A stretch of DNA of 64,000 nt. Origin: Argentina anserina. Taxonomy: Eukaryota > Streptophyta > Magnoliopsida > Rosales > Rosaceae. A model generated the notes under the pieces. That model saw only the letters and a list, made by a program, of their open reading frames with translations. It was not told the DNA's origin and did no database searches. The DNA lies in NCBI RefSeq assembly GCF_933775445.1, contig NC_065876.1, positions 3,162,001-3,226,000 on the forward strand. Reading direction: 5' to 3'. This document shows, piece by piece, positions 25,077 through 36,972 of this stretch. How positions within the stretch are numbered: position 1 is the stretch's first letter; every line of letters starts with the position of its first letter. Both the position numbers and the translations under genes were made by a program.

Positions 25077-25140
25077 CCATTTACCTCTCCTTCCTCCTCC
25101 TCCTCCTCCTCCTCATTTTTCTCTCCCAACATCAACAGTT

Positions 25141-28100
25141 ATGTCCGACCCCGAAGAAGACCGCATCTCTCCTCCCGCCATTTTCCCAAAGTCAACAAAG
25201 AACCTCGACGCCGCTTCCCTCATGGACTTCGACATCGACGTCCCCTGGCCGTTGGATCAGATCCACTTCCTCTCCAATCCCACCTCCCCTCTTCTCTTCT
25301 CCTCCGCCGACGACCCCTGCTCCCCTCTCTGGGCCTTTTCCGACGTCAGCAATCACGATAATAAGCTCGCTGGAGTTGTCCAGGCTCTTCCCGACCCGGC
25401 CCGATATGTCTCCGGTGAGTTTCTAGCTTGGGCCTGTGGGACTTTGTATCATATAAAACCATGGGTTTTGCTGAGAAGATAAAGCTGAGTTTGTATTAAG
25501 CAAGTGCTTTATTGTCTTAGTGGGTTTTCCTTTGTGGAAAGGTTTCTAATTATAGGAATACTTGGTTGTGTTTGTTTTGGTTTATTTTGATTGCTTTTTG
25601 TAATTCCCTCGTGAACTTTTAACCACGGAGACTTTTTTTGCAAGTGTCGAAATCGGGTTGTTACACTAAAAAAGGAGCCTTTTGAATGTTTATGGGATTT
25701 TTAATTTCACTACTGATTTGTGTGACGGAGAAAATTTTGGGACTTGAGTTGTTAAGGAGAAAAATATATGTTACAATTGGTTCATTCAGCATTTTCAGTT
25801 CTTGAGAGGTTTGCTCATTTGGAGTTTGACTTATTGTAATATCACAGCTACTAATCAGGTAGTGGAGAAGCCGAGGGAGAATGAGGACAACAAAATACTT
25901 GCGTCCCCGTTTTCGGGGCTGCAGCCAAGTCCAGACGGTTATTTTATGATTAAGGAGAGGATCACTCAGGCGCTTCGGTACCTCAAGGAGTCGAGTGATC
26001 AACATGTACTAGCTCAGGTTTGGGCGCCGGTTAAGGTTGGAAATCGGTATGTGCTCACAACCTCAGGGCAGCCCTTTGTGCTGGATCCACATGATGGACT
26101 TCATCAGTACAGGATGGTTTCTCTGATGTATATGTTTTCTGTGGATGGGGATAATGATGGAGTGCTTGGGCTTCCCGGCCGTGTTTTCCAGCAAAAGTTG
26201 CCTGAATGGACTCCAAATGTTCAGTACTACTCCATCAAAGAGTATCCGCGGCTTGATCATGCTCAGCACTACAATGTGCAGGGAACCTTAGCTTTGCCCG
26301 TGTTTGAACCCTCTGGGCGGTCCTGTATCGGTGTAATTGAGCTCATTATGACTTCGCAGAAGATCAATTATGCTCCGGAGGTTGACAAAATATGCAAAGC
26401 CCTTGAGGTTAGTTTACTTTGTTGTCTTTTTTAAATTAATTGTGTGATGTTCATTTCAAATGTCAACAGATTTATTAGTCAACAACAAAAATAAAAATAA
26501 AGAAAATTTTGGTCACATAATTTAATTTCTCCTGCAGGCAGTAAGCTTGAAAAGTTCACAGATGTTGGATCATACAAGCACACAGGTGAGCAATAATCAT
26601 GTGCCTAAATTGGTGTTCTTTTGGAAACCAAAAAAATGAATATGGATTTCTTTCATTTCCTCTTCCATTCTCACAGATATATGCTTGGCCCTTCTTGTAA
26701 CCAGATTCAGATACGCAATGAAGGTCGCCAAAGTGCATTGACTGAAATCTTGGAGATACTGACAATGGTGTGTGAAACTCATAAATTACCACTTGGTCAG
26801 ACGTGGGTTCCATGTATGCATCGCAATGTTTTGGCTTATGGTGGCGGCATGAAGAAGAGCTGTACAAGCTTTGATGGTAGCTGCATGGAACAGGTCTGCA
26901 TGTCCACAACTGATGTGGCAGTCTACATTGTAGATGCTCACATGTGGGGTTTTCGGGAGGCCTGTGTAGAGCATCACTTACAAAAGGGTCAAGGGGTTGC
27001 TGGGAGAGCATACTTGTCCCGTAATGCATGCTTTTGCAGAGACATTAGCCAGTTCCGCAAAACAGAATACCCCTTAGTACACTATGCACGCATGTTTGGG
27101 TTGACCAGCTCATTTGCAATCTGTTTACAGAGCACTCATACCGGAAATGATGATTACATTCTAGAATTTTTTCTGCCACCTAGCATCACAGACAGTTGTG
27201 AACAACAGGCTTTATTGGGTTCTATATTGGCTATAGTAAAAGCTCATTGTCAGAATCTCAAAGTTGCTTCTGGAATTGGACTTGCAGAGGAAGGTATAGT
27301 TGAGATTGTTCAAGCTTCTATAAATGAGGGACTTGATTCAAGACTTGAATGCATACACATTCCCTGTTATGTGGATCCACTACCAGGGTCTTCCTTACCT
27401 ATCAGTAAAGAGAAGGTTCACCTAGATCCAGCAAAACCACAGTTAATGGTGGACATTGATGCTATCAATGAAGAGAGAAATGCAGTTCTTAAGGGTGGAA
27501 ACAACAGCATTTCTCATCTTGAGAATAAAGACATAAAAAAGACATCAGAGAGGAAGCGTGGAAAAACTGAGAAATCAATTAGTCTAGAGGTTCTTCAACA
27601 ATACTTTGCTGGAAGTCTTAAAGATGCTGCAAAGAGCCTTGGAGGTTATTTTTTGTCACCCTAAACATCGTTTTTTGCTCATGTTGTTTCAACAATATCC
27701 TTATATACATTATTAGAAAAGTTAATTTGCAGTCGTTATTGAAATATATTGATCTGTATGGAATTTATGTCTTGCAGTTTGTCCTACCACAATGAAGCGC
27801 ATTTGTAGGCAGCATGGAATCTCTCGCTGGCCATCTCGCAAGATCAACAAGGTCAACCGTTCTCTCAGTAAGCTAAAGCTTGTAATTGAATCTGTCCAAG
27901 GTGGTGAAGGAGCATTTGGTTTGAGTCCTCTTACAGGTCCGCTTACTGGTCCTGTTGGCTCCATATCTCAACCTTATGAAGTCCAGGGAGAAAAGAAAGA
28001 CTCACCCAGCTCTAGTTCACCCGGTAAAGAGGGACAGTGTGGGAGAGAAGATCCATTGCAAGATATTGGTAAAGGTTCAAACTCATCCAAAACAGGTAGT

Positions 28101-28817
28101 GGCTCAAGGGAGGCAAGTACTGGTACCCCTACTTCTCATGGTTCATGCCAAGGTAGTCCGGCAAATGTAAGTGCAATGGCAAAAGAACCCTTTGTTTCTT
28201 CCACCCACGAGCAATTTGCCGAAGTAGATCGCTCCCCTGAATCAGCATTTCGACCGCCGGAGGAACTGTATGTACCCGGTCCTTGCTCGATACCAGATGC
28301 TCTCCGGATTACAGTACCTGATGAACCATCTAGAGGAATTCTCCTAGAGGATGCTGGAAGTTCAAAGGACTTGAGAAATCTTTGTCCTTTTGCGGATATA
28401 ACTGTGGACGAGCAAGTTCCAGAAGTTTTCTGGACAGACCCCCCATGTCCCAATACAGCACCTAAGCAATCCATGCCTACTATTACTTACACGATGCCCC
28501 AAAACACTTCTTTACAAGAAATGAGGAGTGTCACCATAAAGGCAGCATATAAAGATGATATCATCAGGTTTCGGATCGCAATGAGTTCTTGTATAGTGGA
28601 CCTGAAAGAGGAAGTGGCAAAGAGATTAAAGTTGGAAGTGGGCACATTTGATATGAAGTATATGGATGATGACCTTGAGTGGGTTCTGATAGCCTGTGAT
28701 GCAGACCTGCAGGAATGCATGGAAATTTGCAGATCATCAGGCAGCAATATGATCAGACTCTCTGTGCATGACATTCTGCCCAATCTTGGAAGCTCTTGCG
28801 AGAGCACTGAAGAATGA
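25141..28817 (+). CDS. NLP7: NIN-like transcription factor (NLP6/NLP7 type)
   Basis: Five exons: 25141-25414, 25848-26407, 26538-26585, 26705-27644 and 27778-28817; 953 residues, close to the roughly 960 of Arabidopsis NLP7. The N-terminus has the conserved PWPLDQI and SPLWAFSD blocks. The nitrate-sensing N-terminal half includes [45 protein letters not shown] and [17 protein letters not shown], followed by a GAF-like region with [14 protein letters not shown]. The RWP-RK DNA-binding domain spans about 570-625 ([27 protein letters not shown]). A PB1 domain closes the protein (about 857-940: [34 protein letters not shown]). NLPs are nitrate-responsive activators retained in the nucleus on nitrate supply. 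The [14 protein letters not shown] and [14 protein letters not shown] blocks favour NLP7 over NLP6; orthology is inference. Start chosen at MSDPEED, the first in-frame ATG. Confidence 0.94.
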
Positions 28818-29580
28818 GGATCTAATTGTAGATATGGCTAGACTGGTTAGTTCTTAACATCATTTCTAAATGATGCTTAGCAAATGCAGGTGTAGTAGGT
28901 ATTGTTTGATAGTCTTGCTTCATTTTTTTTTGTCATTAAAAAGAAAATGAGTGCATCTTGAAATCAAAGTGTCGATAGTGTTGCTCCCCCCGTGCCTGAA
29001 TTTCATTGGAGTTTTTGTTCCTTGACATTTTATCCCATGATTTTGTGACATCCACACTACCAAGTCCTCTGCGTCACAAGAACCTTTGTATCTTGTCAGA
29101 TTTGACCTTAGAACTTCATTTCTTTTCTCAGTTGCTGAGAGTGGGAATCCATGTCAAAGAAAGAAATGAAATTCTCTAATCAGCAATCATAAAACTAGTC
29201 CGTAAACTTTTGGACCTGGCCTCTTGTTTACTTCAGAACGATATATTATTTGATCTCAAACATTCTTACATAGCTGCAAGTTTACAAGGCTTCCATCTCT
29301 TTGTACGCGCACTCGTCACAGGGTGAACATAACCTTCTGCCTGCTGTTTTACCGCAAACGCTGATAACGTTGTAAATCACATCTCTCATGTTCATAGAGG
29401 TTACACGCATGACGCATCTAGATGACTCTTGCCTCTCCAGTATGGCAATTTAGCGTGGAACATTATCACCCCGCTGCGCCGGCTCCTCGCTGGGGAGATG
29501 GCAGAGTTGGCGTACATGGTGGCTCCCCGGAGCCTGCTACTTATCGTTTGGGTTCAGTATCATACTATCTTCTATAATCA
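28818..29580. other. NLP 3' UTR and spacer
   Basis: No coding region supported. The left part should be the NLP 3' UTR. Further right the sequence grades into remnants of the SWEET cluster. Confidence 0.45.
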
Positions 29581-29584
29581 CGAA

Positions 29585-30258
29585 CTTTGACAAACTCATT
29601 CTTTCTGTTATCAGTCGCTGAGTGGATTTGTAGCATGCCACATATAGGACCAGGTCAGTTGTGAGTAATCAAAAACTCTGAGACCAGAATCACCAGATAA
29701 TAACGTACATTTAGTTCGTTTTCGAGCATTCATAGTTGCAATCAACAACGTGATTTAAGATGGGGGAAGTTTTTAATAACCAAGAATTATGACAGTTAGA
29801 CCACCGTGATCATATCAGTACAAGATTATATCAAAACGGATGAGAGCATCCAAGTAAGACCCCCATTATGATGTTAAATGCCGTGGCAATGATACCCACA
29901 AGAGCCACACAACCATAGACCTAGCTCTTTCTGCGTGTATGGGCAAAAGTAGAACCAGAAAGCCAAGAACACAGATGATAATGATCGATCACCGTGAAGA
30001 TCCACCGGCCAGAAGCACCATGGCCTCTTTCTCTTATCGGAGTAGCTCAGAAAGATGATGATCAATGATGTAAAGGACCCTCAAGGCCAATGGCGCCCAT
30101 AATTTACCAACGCGTTTATGGTGCACGTACACCAAAGTGCTGTATGGGTAACCAGCTGATGTACAAGGTCCAGACCATGCAGTTGAGTAGGGCTGCAAGG
30201 TATGGGACTGGTGATGAGAATTTTTCCATTCTTCCATATTCCAACAAGTCTTGTCTAT
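29585..30258 (-). pseudogene. Decayed SWEET fragment 1
   Basis: Matches the intact SWEET genes in order on the minus strand: about 29600-29665 resembles the last exon (TATCAGTCGCTG and GGCATA-type words), 29834-29865 a piece of exon 4 (TCAAAACGGATGAGAGCAT), and about 29870-30252 exon 3 (ACCATGCAGTTGA, GCAAGGTATGGGACTGGTGA). Frameshifts and deletions break the frame and exons 1 and 2 are missing. A hAT MITE sits just to the right. A near-identical fragment lies at 50465-50870, so it decayed before the unit was duplicated. Confidence 0.8.
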
Positions 30259-30266
30259 CTCATGCA

Positions 30267-30676
30267 CTATGTAGCACCGACACTTCTAAAGTTGGCGTGT
30301 CGAAGTGTCCGACACTTCCCGACACCGTGTCCAACACGCCAAGTGGCGTGTCAGTAATATTGAATTTTCCAACACTGTGACTGACACGCCACAACATAAT
30401 TCTAACACGGCACATCATCATTTTAGATAAAAAAAATTAGAAAAACTAAAACTAAACAAAAAAAACCCAAATTTTGTTTTAGCCCTATCGTTTTCCCTTT
30501 TTTTTTCCTTATATTTATTTATTTTAAATTGTTATGCAATGGAATGAACTTAAAATTTTAATTTAACATTATTTCATGTGTTATATATATTTTTTACGCA
30601 CTGATAAATATATTAAATTATATATAAATTGTCGTGTCGCGTTGTCTGTGTCGGTATCCGTGTCCGTGCTACATAG
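30267..30676. mobile_element. hAT MITE with TIR CTATGTAGCAC
   Basis: Terminal inverted repeats CTATGTAGCACCGACAC and CTATGTAGCACGGACAC (complement) bound a 410-base element with GTGTCG-rich subterminal repeats. Target duplication CTCATGCA (30259-30266) and CTCATACA (30677-30684) is 8 bp with one mismatch. The paralogous site at 50870-50877 has a single CTCATGCA and no element, which proves the insertion. Confidence 0.92.
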
Positions 30677-30684
30677 CTCATACA

Positions 30685-31592
30685 TATAGTGGAATACTGA
30701 ATCTTGAAGTACCTTTTAATTTTATCGAGAGTGTTTAAAATTTTATAAGGAAGTTTCTATTTATATCTCCAAATCTGGCACTAAGACCTATTTCTTTTTT
30801 AAAATAATATCAACTTTGTCAACCAATACTAAATTACTTAAAAGTACCCAAATCAATATGTACAACTGAGCAAATTAAAATTTCTTGTTATCAAGACCAG
30901 TTTGTAATATTCTTAATCCCTCAAATATGTTTTCAAAGTTAAGAAAATGAATCATTAAATAAACATGCCTATGATTTCAAAGTTAAGAAAATGATTGATT
31001 TGCCGATATTTAATTTCTTTGAGTTCCTGGAGTATTAATACTAGTGGGTTAATTATGGAGCTTGACTAGAAGCGTTTAGGGACTCAGTAAGATCCTTTAC
31101 CCGGCCGATTTCATAGAGATTGATTCTACAAAATGGGTATATTTATAAGAATAATTAAAGTTTTATACGGAAGATTGAATTCATTGAGTTTATTGGATGA
31201 GGGGTATTTGTAAGGAAAAGATGGAGGTGTAGATACCAAATTGGTTATTAGAAAAAGTAAATTAGAGGTTTATTAAGTAGAGAGATCTAAATGCCAATTT
31301 TAAAGGTAGAAATAAAAACTCCATTTTTATAAAGTTCAAAAAGAAAATAAATATAAAAGCTCCTTGTACGTTTCATAAAAGAAATTTATTAATCTATTGA
31401 TACTGTTTTTCAGGTTATGTAGATTGGAAATTCCAAGAATATTTCTTTTTGGAAAAAACTTAGATTACCAGCCAAGCTGACCAAAACCAATAAAACAGTG
31501 ACACCTGTCACTTTTAGAAAATCAACTTACAGAGTCTAGTGGAGAGATCAAACCCAAACTTAGGGACTTAGAAACCTCGGGAAGATTTACAC
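30685..31592. other. AT-rich flank of SWEET unit 1
   Basis: Non-coding. Stretches at about 30690-30770 and 31325-31385 match 50885-51005 of unit 2, separated here by about 550 bases of unmatched AT-rich sequence. The piece at about 31385-31435 occurs in unit 2 at about 51013-51065 in the opposite orientation. Confidence 0.6.
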
Positions 31593-31597
31593 CAGCA

Positions 31598-32605
31598 TGT
31601 CATGTTCCGTTTTCGGGAGTGTCAATCGTGGGCGTCGGTAGTTGAATAAACATCAGGCATAAGTGAGATTTGCTCCAAGATTAAAAGTGTGGGAGATATA
31701 TGACTGCTCCTTCCGAGGGGTTCAGGCAGGCCGACCCGGTTCAGTTTGGGGAGTTTATCGCTAATCGGGGACTTAACGTCAAAGAAAGGGGTTGGCCGCC
31801 CTACACACAGGTTAGGGTCTGGAGCCGATCCCCTGATGAGCCCAAGACAAGGCGAAACCAGTGCATTATCCCGTTGGATAAGGCTGGTTTCATGGGGATG
31901 GAGCGCCGCATGGACCAAGTGTGGCAGTCGAATGGCTAAGTCCGTGACAAGTGGTATCAGAGCCGCCTCAACATCGCTGTCGTTGTGTCGCCAAACGCTC
32001 ACACGTGTCGTCGTGTCCCCAAGATATGGGGGGCTCCGCGGGGGAGTCGAGTAGGCAGGGTCGTCTCCAGGGGGTGGACCAGACGAGAGGATCCTTGGCA
32101 AAGTTCAGGACGAGAGATCCGACGCGAAGTCATTGTTGGGCGATCTTTGGGAACTCATTTTCATCGCTCTAGGCATCGCGAGCGTACAAGGGATACGCGG
32201 GCCACAAGTGGGGATGCCGTGTACGAGGACGTACACCAAGTTTGGTGGGGGGGATGTCACGTCCCGTTTTCAGGAGTGTCAAACGTGGGCGTCGCTGGTT
32301 GAATGAACATCAGGCATAAGTGAGATTTGCTTCAAGATTAAAAGTGTGGGAGATATATGGATGCTCCTTCCGAGGAGTTCAGGCAGGCCGACCCGGTTCA
32401 GTTTGGGGAGCTTGTCGCTAGTCGGAGACTTAACGTCAAAAAAAAGGGTTGGCCACCCTACACACAAGTTAGGATCTGGATCCGATCCCCTGATGAGCCC
32501 AAGGCTGGGCGAAACCAGTGCATTGACCCGTTGGATAAGACTGGCTCCATGAAGATGGAGTGCCACATGACCAACTGTGGCAGCCGAATGGTTAGGTCCG
32601 TGACA
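31598..32605 (+). mobile_element. TRIM-type miniature LTR retroelement
   Basis: Two direct repeats of 352 bases (31598-31949) and 351 bases (32255-32605) start TGTCAYGTYCCGTTTTC and end GTCCGTGACA. Two bases after the left repeat is TGGTATCAGAGC (31952-31963), the classical primer binding site for initiator-methionine tRNA. A G-rich polypurine tract ends just before the right repeat (about 32240-32254). The internal region is only about 305 bases and has no gag-pol. A 4-bp AGCA is found on both sides (31594-31597, 32606-32609); the expected fifth base differs or is lost. Total 1008 bases, so it depends on other elements for reverse transcriptase and integrase. Confidence 0.93.
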
Positions 32606-33381
32606 AGCAGTTGTCTATCATCATGCAAGTTTCTATCAATTGGATCAAGTTGGAATTTGGAACCTAAAAGGAAAGTAAGAAACCATCAAAACATACTCAA
32701 GTTCTGGGTAGTAATTAATTTGCTAAAAAATTCACCAAGCAAACTAAGCGGGAAGAGTTTTTCTGGCCAAAAACTATCTTAAAGGAGTAAAGGAATGGTA
32801 GCATGACAATCTACTCAGACACAGTGAATCATAAATGTTTTTTGCAACGGGTATAATCCATTCAATCTAAATCTCTTTTCAATTCCTTCGAAATTTCGAA
32901 TTGGGATGGATGTTTCTCCCTCCCTCTATGTAGTTGTTTGAAGTTGATTAAGTCAAAGTGAGACGTGTCGCTATTTCATTGGTTTAGGTTAGCTAGTCCT
33001 GACCGGGGCTGGTCTGGCAAGGTTCTTCCAATAAAGAATAGAATATGATGAAGATACTGGCCGGAGTGAAGTTAATTAGGAGGAAGGATAAATATCAAGT
33101 GATTAATGGTCAAGTGGAAACTTCCGATACGTTTATTAATTTGGAATGAAACTCTACATAAATGAAATTTATTTGGAATAAGAGATAAAATTGAATTGTA
33201 TGTGGAGATTCAATTTCATTGAGTTGTTATTTATAGAAACATATCATAAATTTAATAAGTTACAATTGATGTTATTTATTTACCGTAAGAAATTAGAACT
33301 AAAACCAATCTGATTACTAAAATACCCCTGTATTAATGAAGTCGCACATTTTTTTAACTTACCATACCATAAGAACTTGTA

Positions 33382-34176
33382 TGTAGAGCTGGACTCAGTG
33401 TCAACGGTTTGGTTTATGAGCACTAACCGAAAACCGACACCGAACTTTCGGTTTCATGTTTTTCTAAACCGAAACTGAAAAATATATATAAAAACCGCGG
33501 TTTAGGTTAACCCTATAATTCGGTTCGGTTTCGGTTTTATTTCGGTTACAAAACCTAATATCCTTATTGACCTTTCGTACTTAACTAATGAAAATAAAAA
33601 GATTAAAAGTAAAGGAGTAAGCTACAAGTTCAATACTTTAATTAAATACATTCACCAAATAAATAATTAAGAACTCAAATATTAACTAAACAAAATTATT
33701 GTGCTTTGCTGAATCACAACAAGTTAACCAAAATAAACACTAAACCTCATGAGCTTCATCACCAGATATTCATACTTGTCTTAACATGAGGGTTAGTTGA
33801 CAAAATCCAAAAAGCATTACATTAGATCTCTCCATGCATGATTGTACACATATAAAAATCAAAATCATATATTACCTTGTACAAAATCACATATCTCTAC
33901 ATGTATATATTTATTACCAAATCTATGCTTTACATAAGCACCCGATCGATTACATATGTTCATCAAATACAAGTTATAACCTTACATCCCAATTCTCGGT
34001 TCGGTTCGGTTTCCACCGGTTTTCTGAAAGCATGAAACAGATAACTGACACTAACTGCTCGGTTCGGTTCGGTTTCCGACACCGACACGGTGATTCCATT
34101 CGGTTTCAGTTTCTCAGTTTCAGTTCGGTTCGGTTATGGCCGGTTTCGGTTTTTTCGGTGTCAAAAAGTCGAGCCA
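33382..34176. mobile_element. hAT-like element rich in CGGTTCGGTTT
   Basis: Subterminal regions are full of CGGTTCGGTTT on one strand at the right side and AACCGAAACCG on the left. Ends show weak inverted symmetry (GAGCTGGACT and TGGCTCGACT) and an 8-base flank AACTTGTA/TACTTGTA with one mismatch (33374-33381, 34177-34184). No transposase. The reading frame at 33834-34265 is a product of the repeat. Confidence 0.6.
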
Positions 34177-36007
34177 TACTTGTACCTTTTGATAATGATC
34201 AAACACAAGACTTTACTCATATTGTTATTTACTTTCCGTTTGCTTTTCATAATCTTATGGTGTAAACTAGATGTCACATATTTTGTGTGTGTGTGTGTGT
34301 GTGTATAGAGGCCCATTTCAGAACGGACATCTACAAAACATAAAAAGTGTGGATGCCTCTGTAATAACCCGATTTTTCGGAACGAGTATTGGATAGTTTT
34401 TAAGTTTATAAATTCCTGAAATTTATTTAAACGAATTTTGTATGCTTCGCGAAGTGGTATGTCGAAAATGGAAACATTATCGTAACGTTTATTTAGAAAA
34501 ACGTTACGTTTTTGTGACGTGAATATCGACTTTTACTCCATCGATCGTTTGTAAAAACTTCCTTCACAAACGTCGTAGAGCTCGTCGGTACGAGTTTGTG
34601 GACGCGTCACGCGTTCGAATCAGACATCGTACGTAAAAGTTATTAACGATGAAAGTTAGTTTCCGATTTAGAAATGGGTATAAAAGGAAAACTTATCAGA
34701 GGTAGGGTTTCCATTTTCGGAAACCCTCTTCTCTCTCCAAACCCGCGCCTCCCTCTCTTCTCTCTCCTTTCCCCCGATCTCTCTCTTCCTTCGAAAATCC
34801 TCCGCCACGATCCGACGAGCTCCGACCTCCATGTCTCTCACAGCCGGTCTCTACTCCATCACGAGCTCGAATTCTTCCTCTCTTAGGCAAGACGCGCCTC
34901 CCCTCGTCGCCGAGGATCGACATCAATCTCCTCCGTCCCCTGCAACAAACCTGCCGTCGTTCAAGCTCTCCTCCGACGAAGCTAGGGTTCAACGCAGGTG
35001 TGCCTCCATCACTCCTCAAGCCCTGCACCACCTACGATCGAAGGGGGGATGCAACGACACACCTCCTCGAGAAATCGACACGATCGGCGACTCATCTCAC
35101 CCCGGCGACGAATTCGACGGTTCAAAGTTTCGATTAAGGTGAGGGTTTGTATATTTTGATTGTTGTGATGCTTGGTGTGAATTTTTGGATGATTTGGAGT
35201 TGAGATTATGGAGATTGGAGGAGGATTGAAGTAGAGAGGTTACCGCCGCCTTAGGCGGCGCGTGGAGGTGGTAGGAGGCGGCGTGAGGCCGTGGAGGAGA
35301 AGAGGGAGGAGAAAGGAAGAGAAATGGGGCGGCGGCGCTGCCACAGTGAGTGGCGCATGAGCACCACGCGCGGTCGCCGACGAGTAGCGCGTGTACCCCA
35401 CACGCCGCTACGTGCGGCGGCGCTTGAACAGTAATTTCAAACAGTAAATTGTAAATTTATTTTTACGACGGTGAATGTAAAAATGTGATTTACGTAAGGT
35501 AAATGTAAATTTTATTTTACGTATGGTAAATATAAATGTAAATTACATTCAGTAAAATGTAAAAAGTAAATTCGGAAGGGTACTTCAGTAATTTTATTTA
35601 CTGAGATAATATTTACATTTGAATAATATTTATACGTACAAAAATACGTAAATAGTATGTATATGTACATGGATACGTAATTGATGTGCATTTGTATAGA
35701 AAAATACGGGAATAGTAAATACGTGAATACTAACTCCCTGAACAGTAAATCCGTAAAACCAGAAATTGCTGAACAGTAACATATTTTTACTGTTTCGGCA
35801 TTTAAAGGTTTATGTAACGATTCTAAATTCTTTTCTTATCTTTTCAAGGTGATCGATAAATCAAGAAAAAGAATTACCTTCGGACATTGTGGAATTACGC
35901 TCGAGTTGATAAGGTGAGTAAAATCTCACATATTTACGAATCTACCCTCACGGAGATTCAAGATTTTGCAGAGTTTTAAAGATTGAAATACGACATGTAT
36001 ATGATAT

Positions 36008-36011
36008 AGTG

Positions 36012-36062
<51 letters not shown>
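36008..36062. repeat. (TA)n microsatellite within element A
   Basis: Over 50 bases of alternating TA. The matching part of element B (about 37915-37970) is a broken TA stretch. Confidence 0.9.
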
Positions 36063-36067
<5 letters not shown>

Positions 36068-36414
36068 TAAATAGGATATATAGTTTGCTATATTATATAC
36101 TGTTATGATTTCATTGTGAATATGTCATTTTGATGACGAGAATTATATATTGAGCATGTCGAGTTAATTTATACAATATGAGGTGATGATTATTGTATGT
36201 GGTTTTAACATGGTGTTTGTTAAAACGTTTTGTCTTCAGACGTGATTTGATGTCTTCGGACGAGTTTTTTCTTCGGACGTGTTTATGTCTTCTGACAAGT
36301 CTTCGGACGTGTTTGGCATGTCGGAACCTAGCCTTTGGCCAGGCGAAAGTTACGATACATTTAGAGTTCTAGTCTGTCTGCCGGAGTACTGCATGTGAGG
36401 TATCAGATGGGTTA

Positions 36415-36650
36415 TCGGCTCATGAGTACTCATATTTTTGGATGTTGGGTAGCAGAAGGTTGCCCAATATCGGCGGTGTACTACGTTAGGGGTAACAGAT
36501 GTGTACCAGCATTCATTAGTACTCGTATTATAAATGCATTTGGGTAACCAGAAGGGTTGCCCAATTTCTCATGAGCACTTTCATTTTCATATTTTGGACA
36601 ACTAGACGGGTCGTCCATGGACTCATGAGTGCATTTATATTTGATGTTTT
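36415..36650 (+). repeat. Three diverged internal repeats in element A
   Basis: A module with CATGAGYACT, then GGRYARCYAGAMGGKTYGYCCA, occurs about three times (around 36419, 36540 and 36600). Element B has the same modules at about 37435-37640. Just upstream, a short unit CTTCGGACGTG is repeated four or five times (36231-36320) in A but appears about once in B. Confidence 0.6.
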
Positions 36651-36972
36651 GTGGATTTCCGTGTATATTGATATGCGAGTTTTATTATTGTTTTTACTCA
36701 TACGAGTTGTAAAGCTTACCGGGTTTGTGTTTACAATCCCAGTGCACCAAATCGATGGTGTAGTGGATAACTCCGCATGTGTGGATTAGCGGGAATCGAC
36801 TGACCGCTTAGAGGACTTGAAGTTATTTATTTCCAGCTTGTGTGAGGATATTTTTGTGACTATCTTGTGAGGTTTTTGTGAGTATTATACATTTCCATTT
36901 GTTATAATGTTGAATTATAATTTAGTTTGTATTTAAATCTGTTTGACTGAGTCGTATTTTGAACTCAGAGAT

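Noticed and set aside
28136..28807. Minus-strand frames of 112 and 106 codons
   Set aside because: Antisense shadows of the last NLP exon.
34674..35142. Ser/Pro-rich frames downstream of a TATA-like box in element A
   Set aside because: Element B and copy C do not keep the frames intact; more likely the transcribed leader of an LTR than a protein gene.
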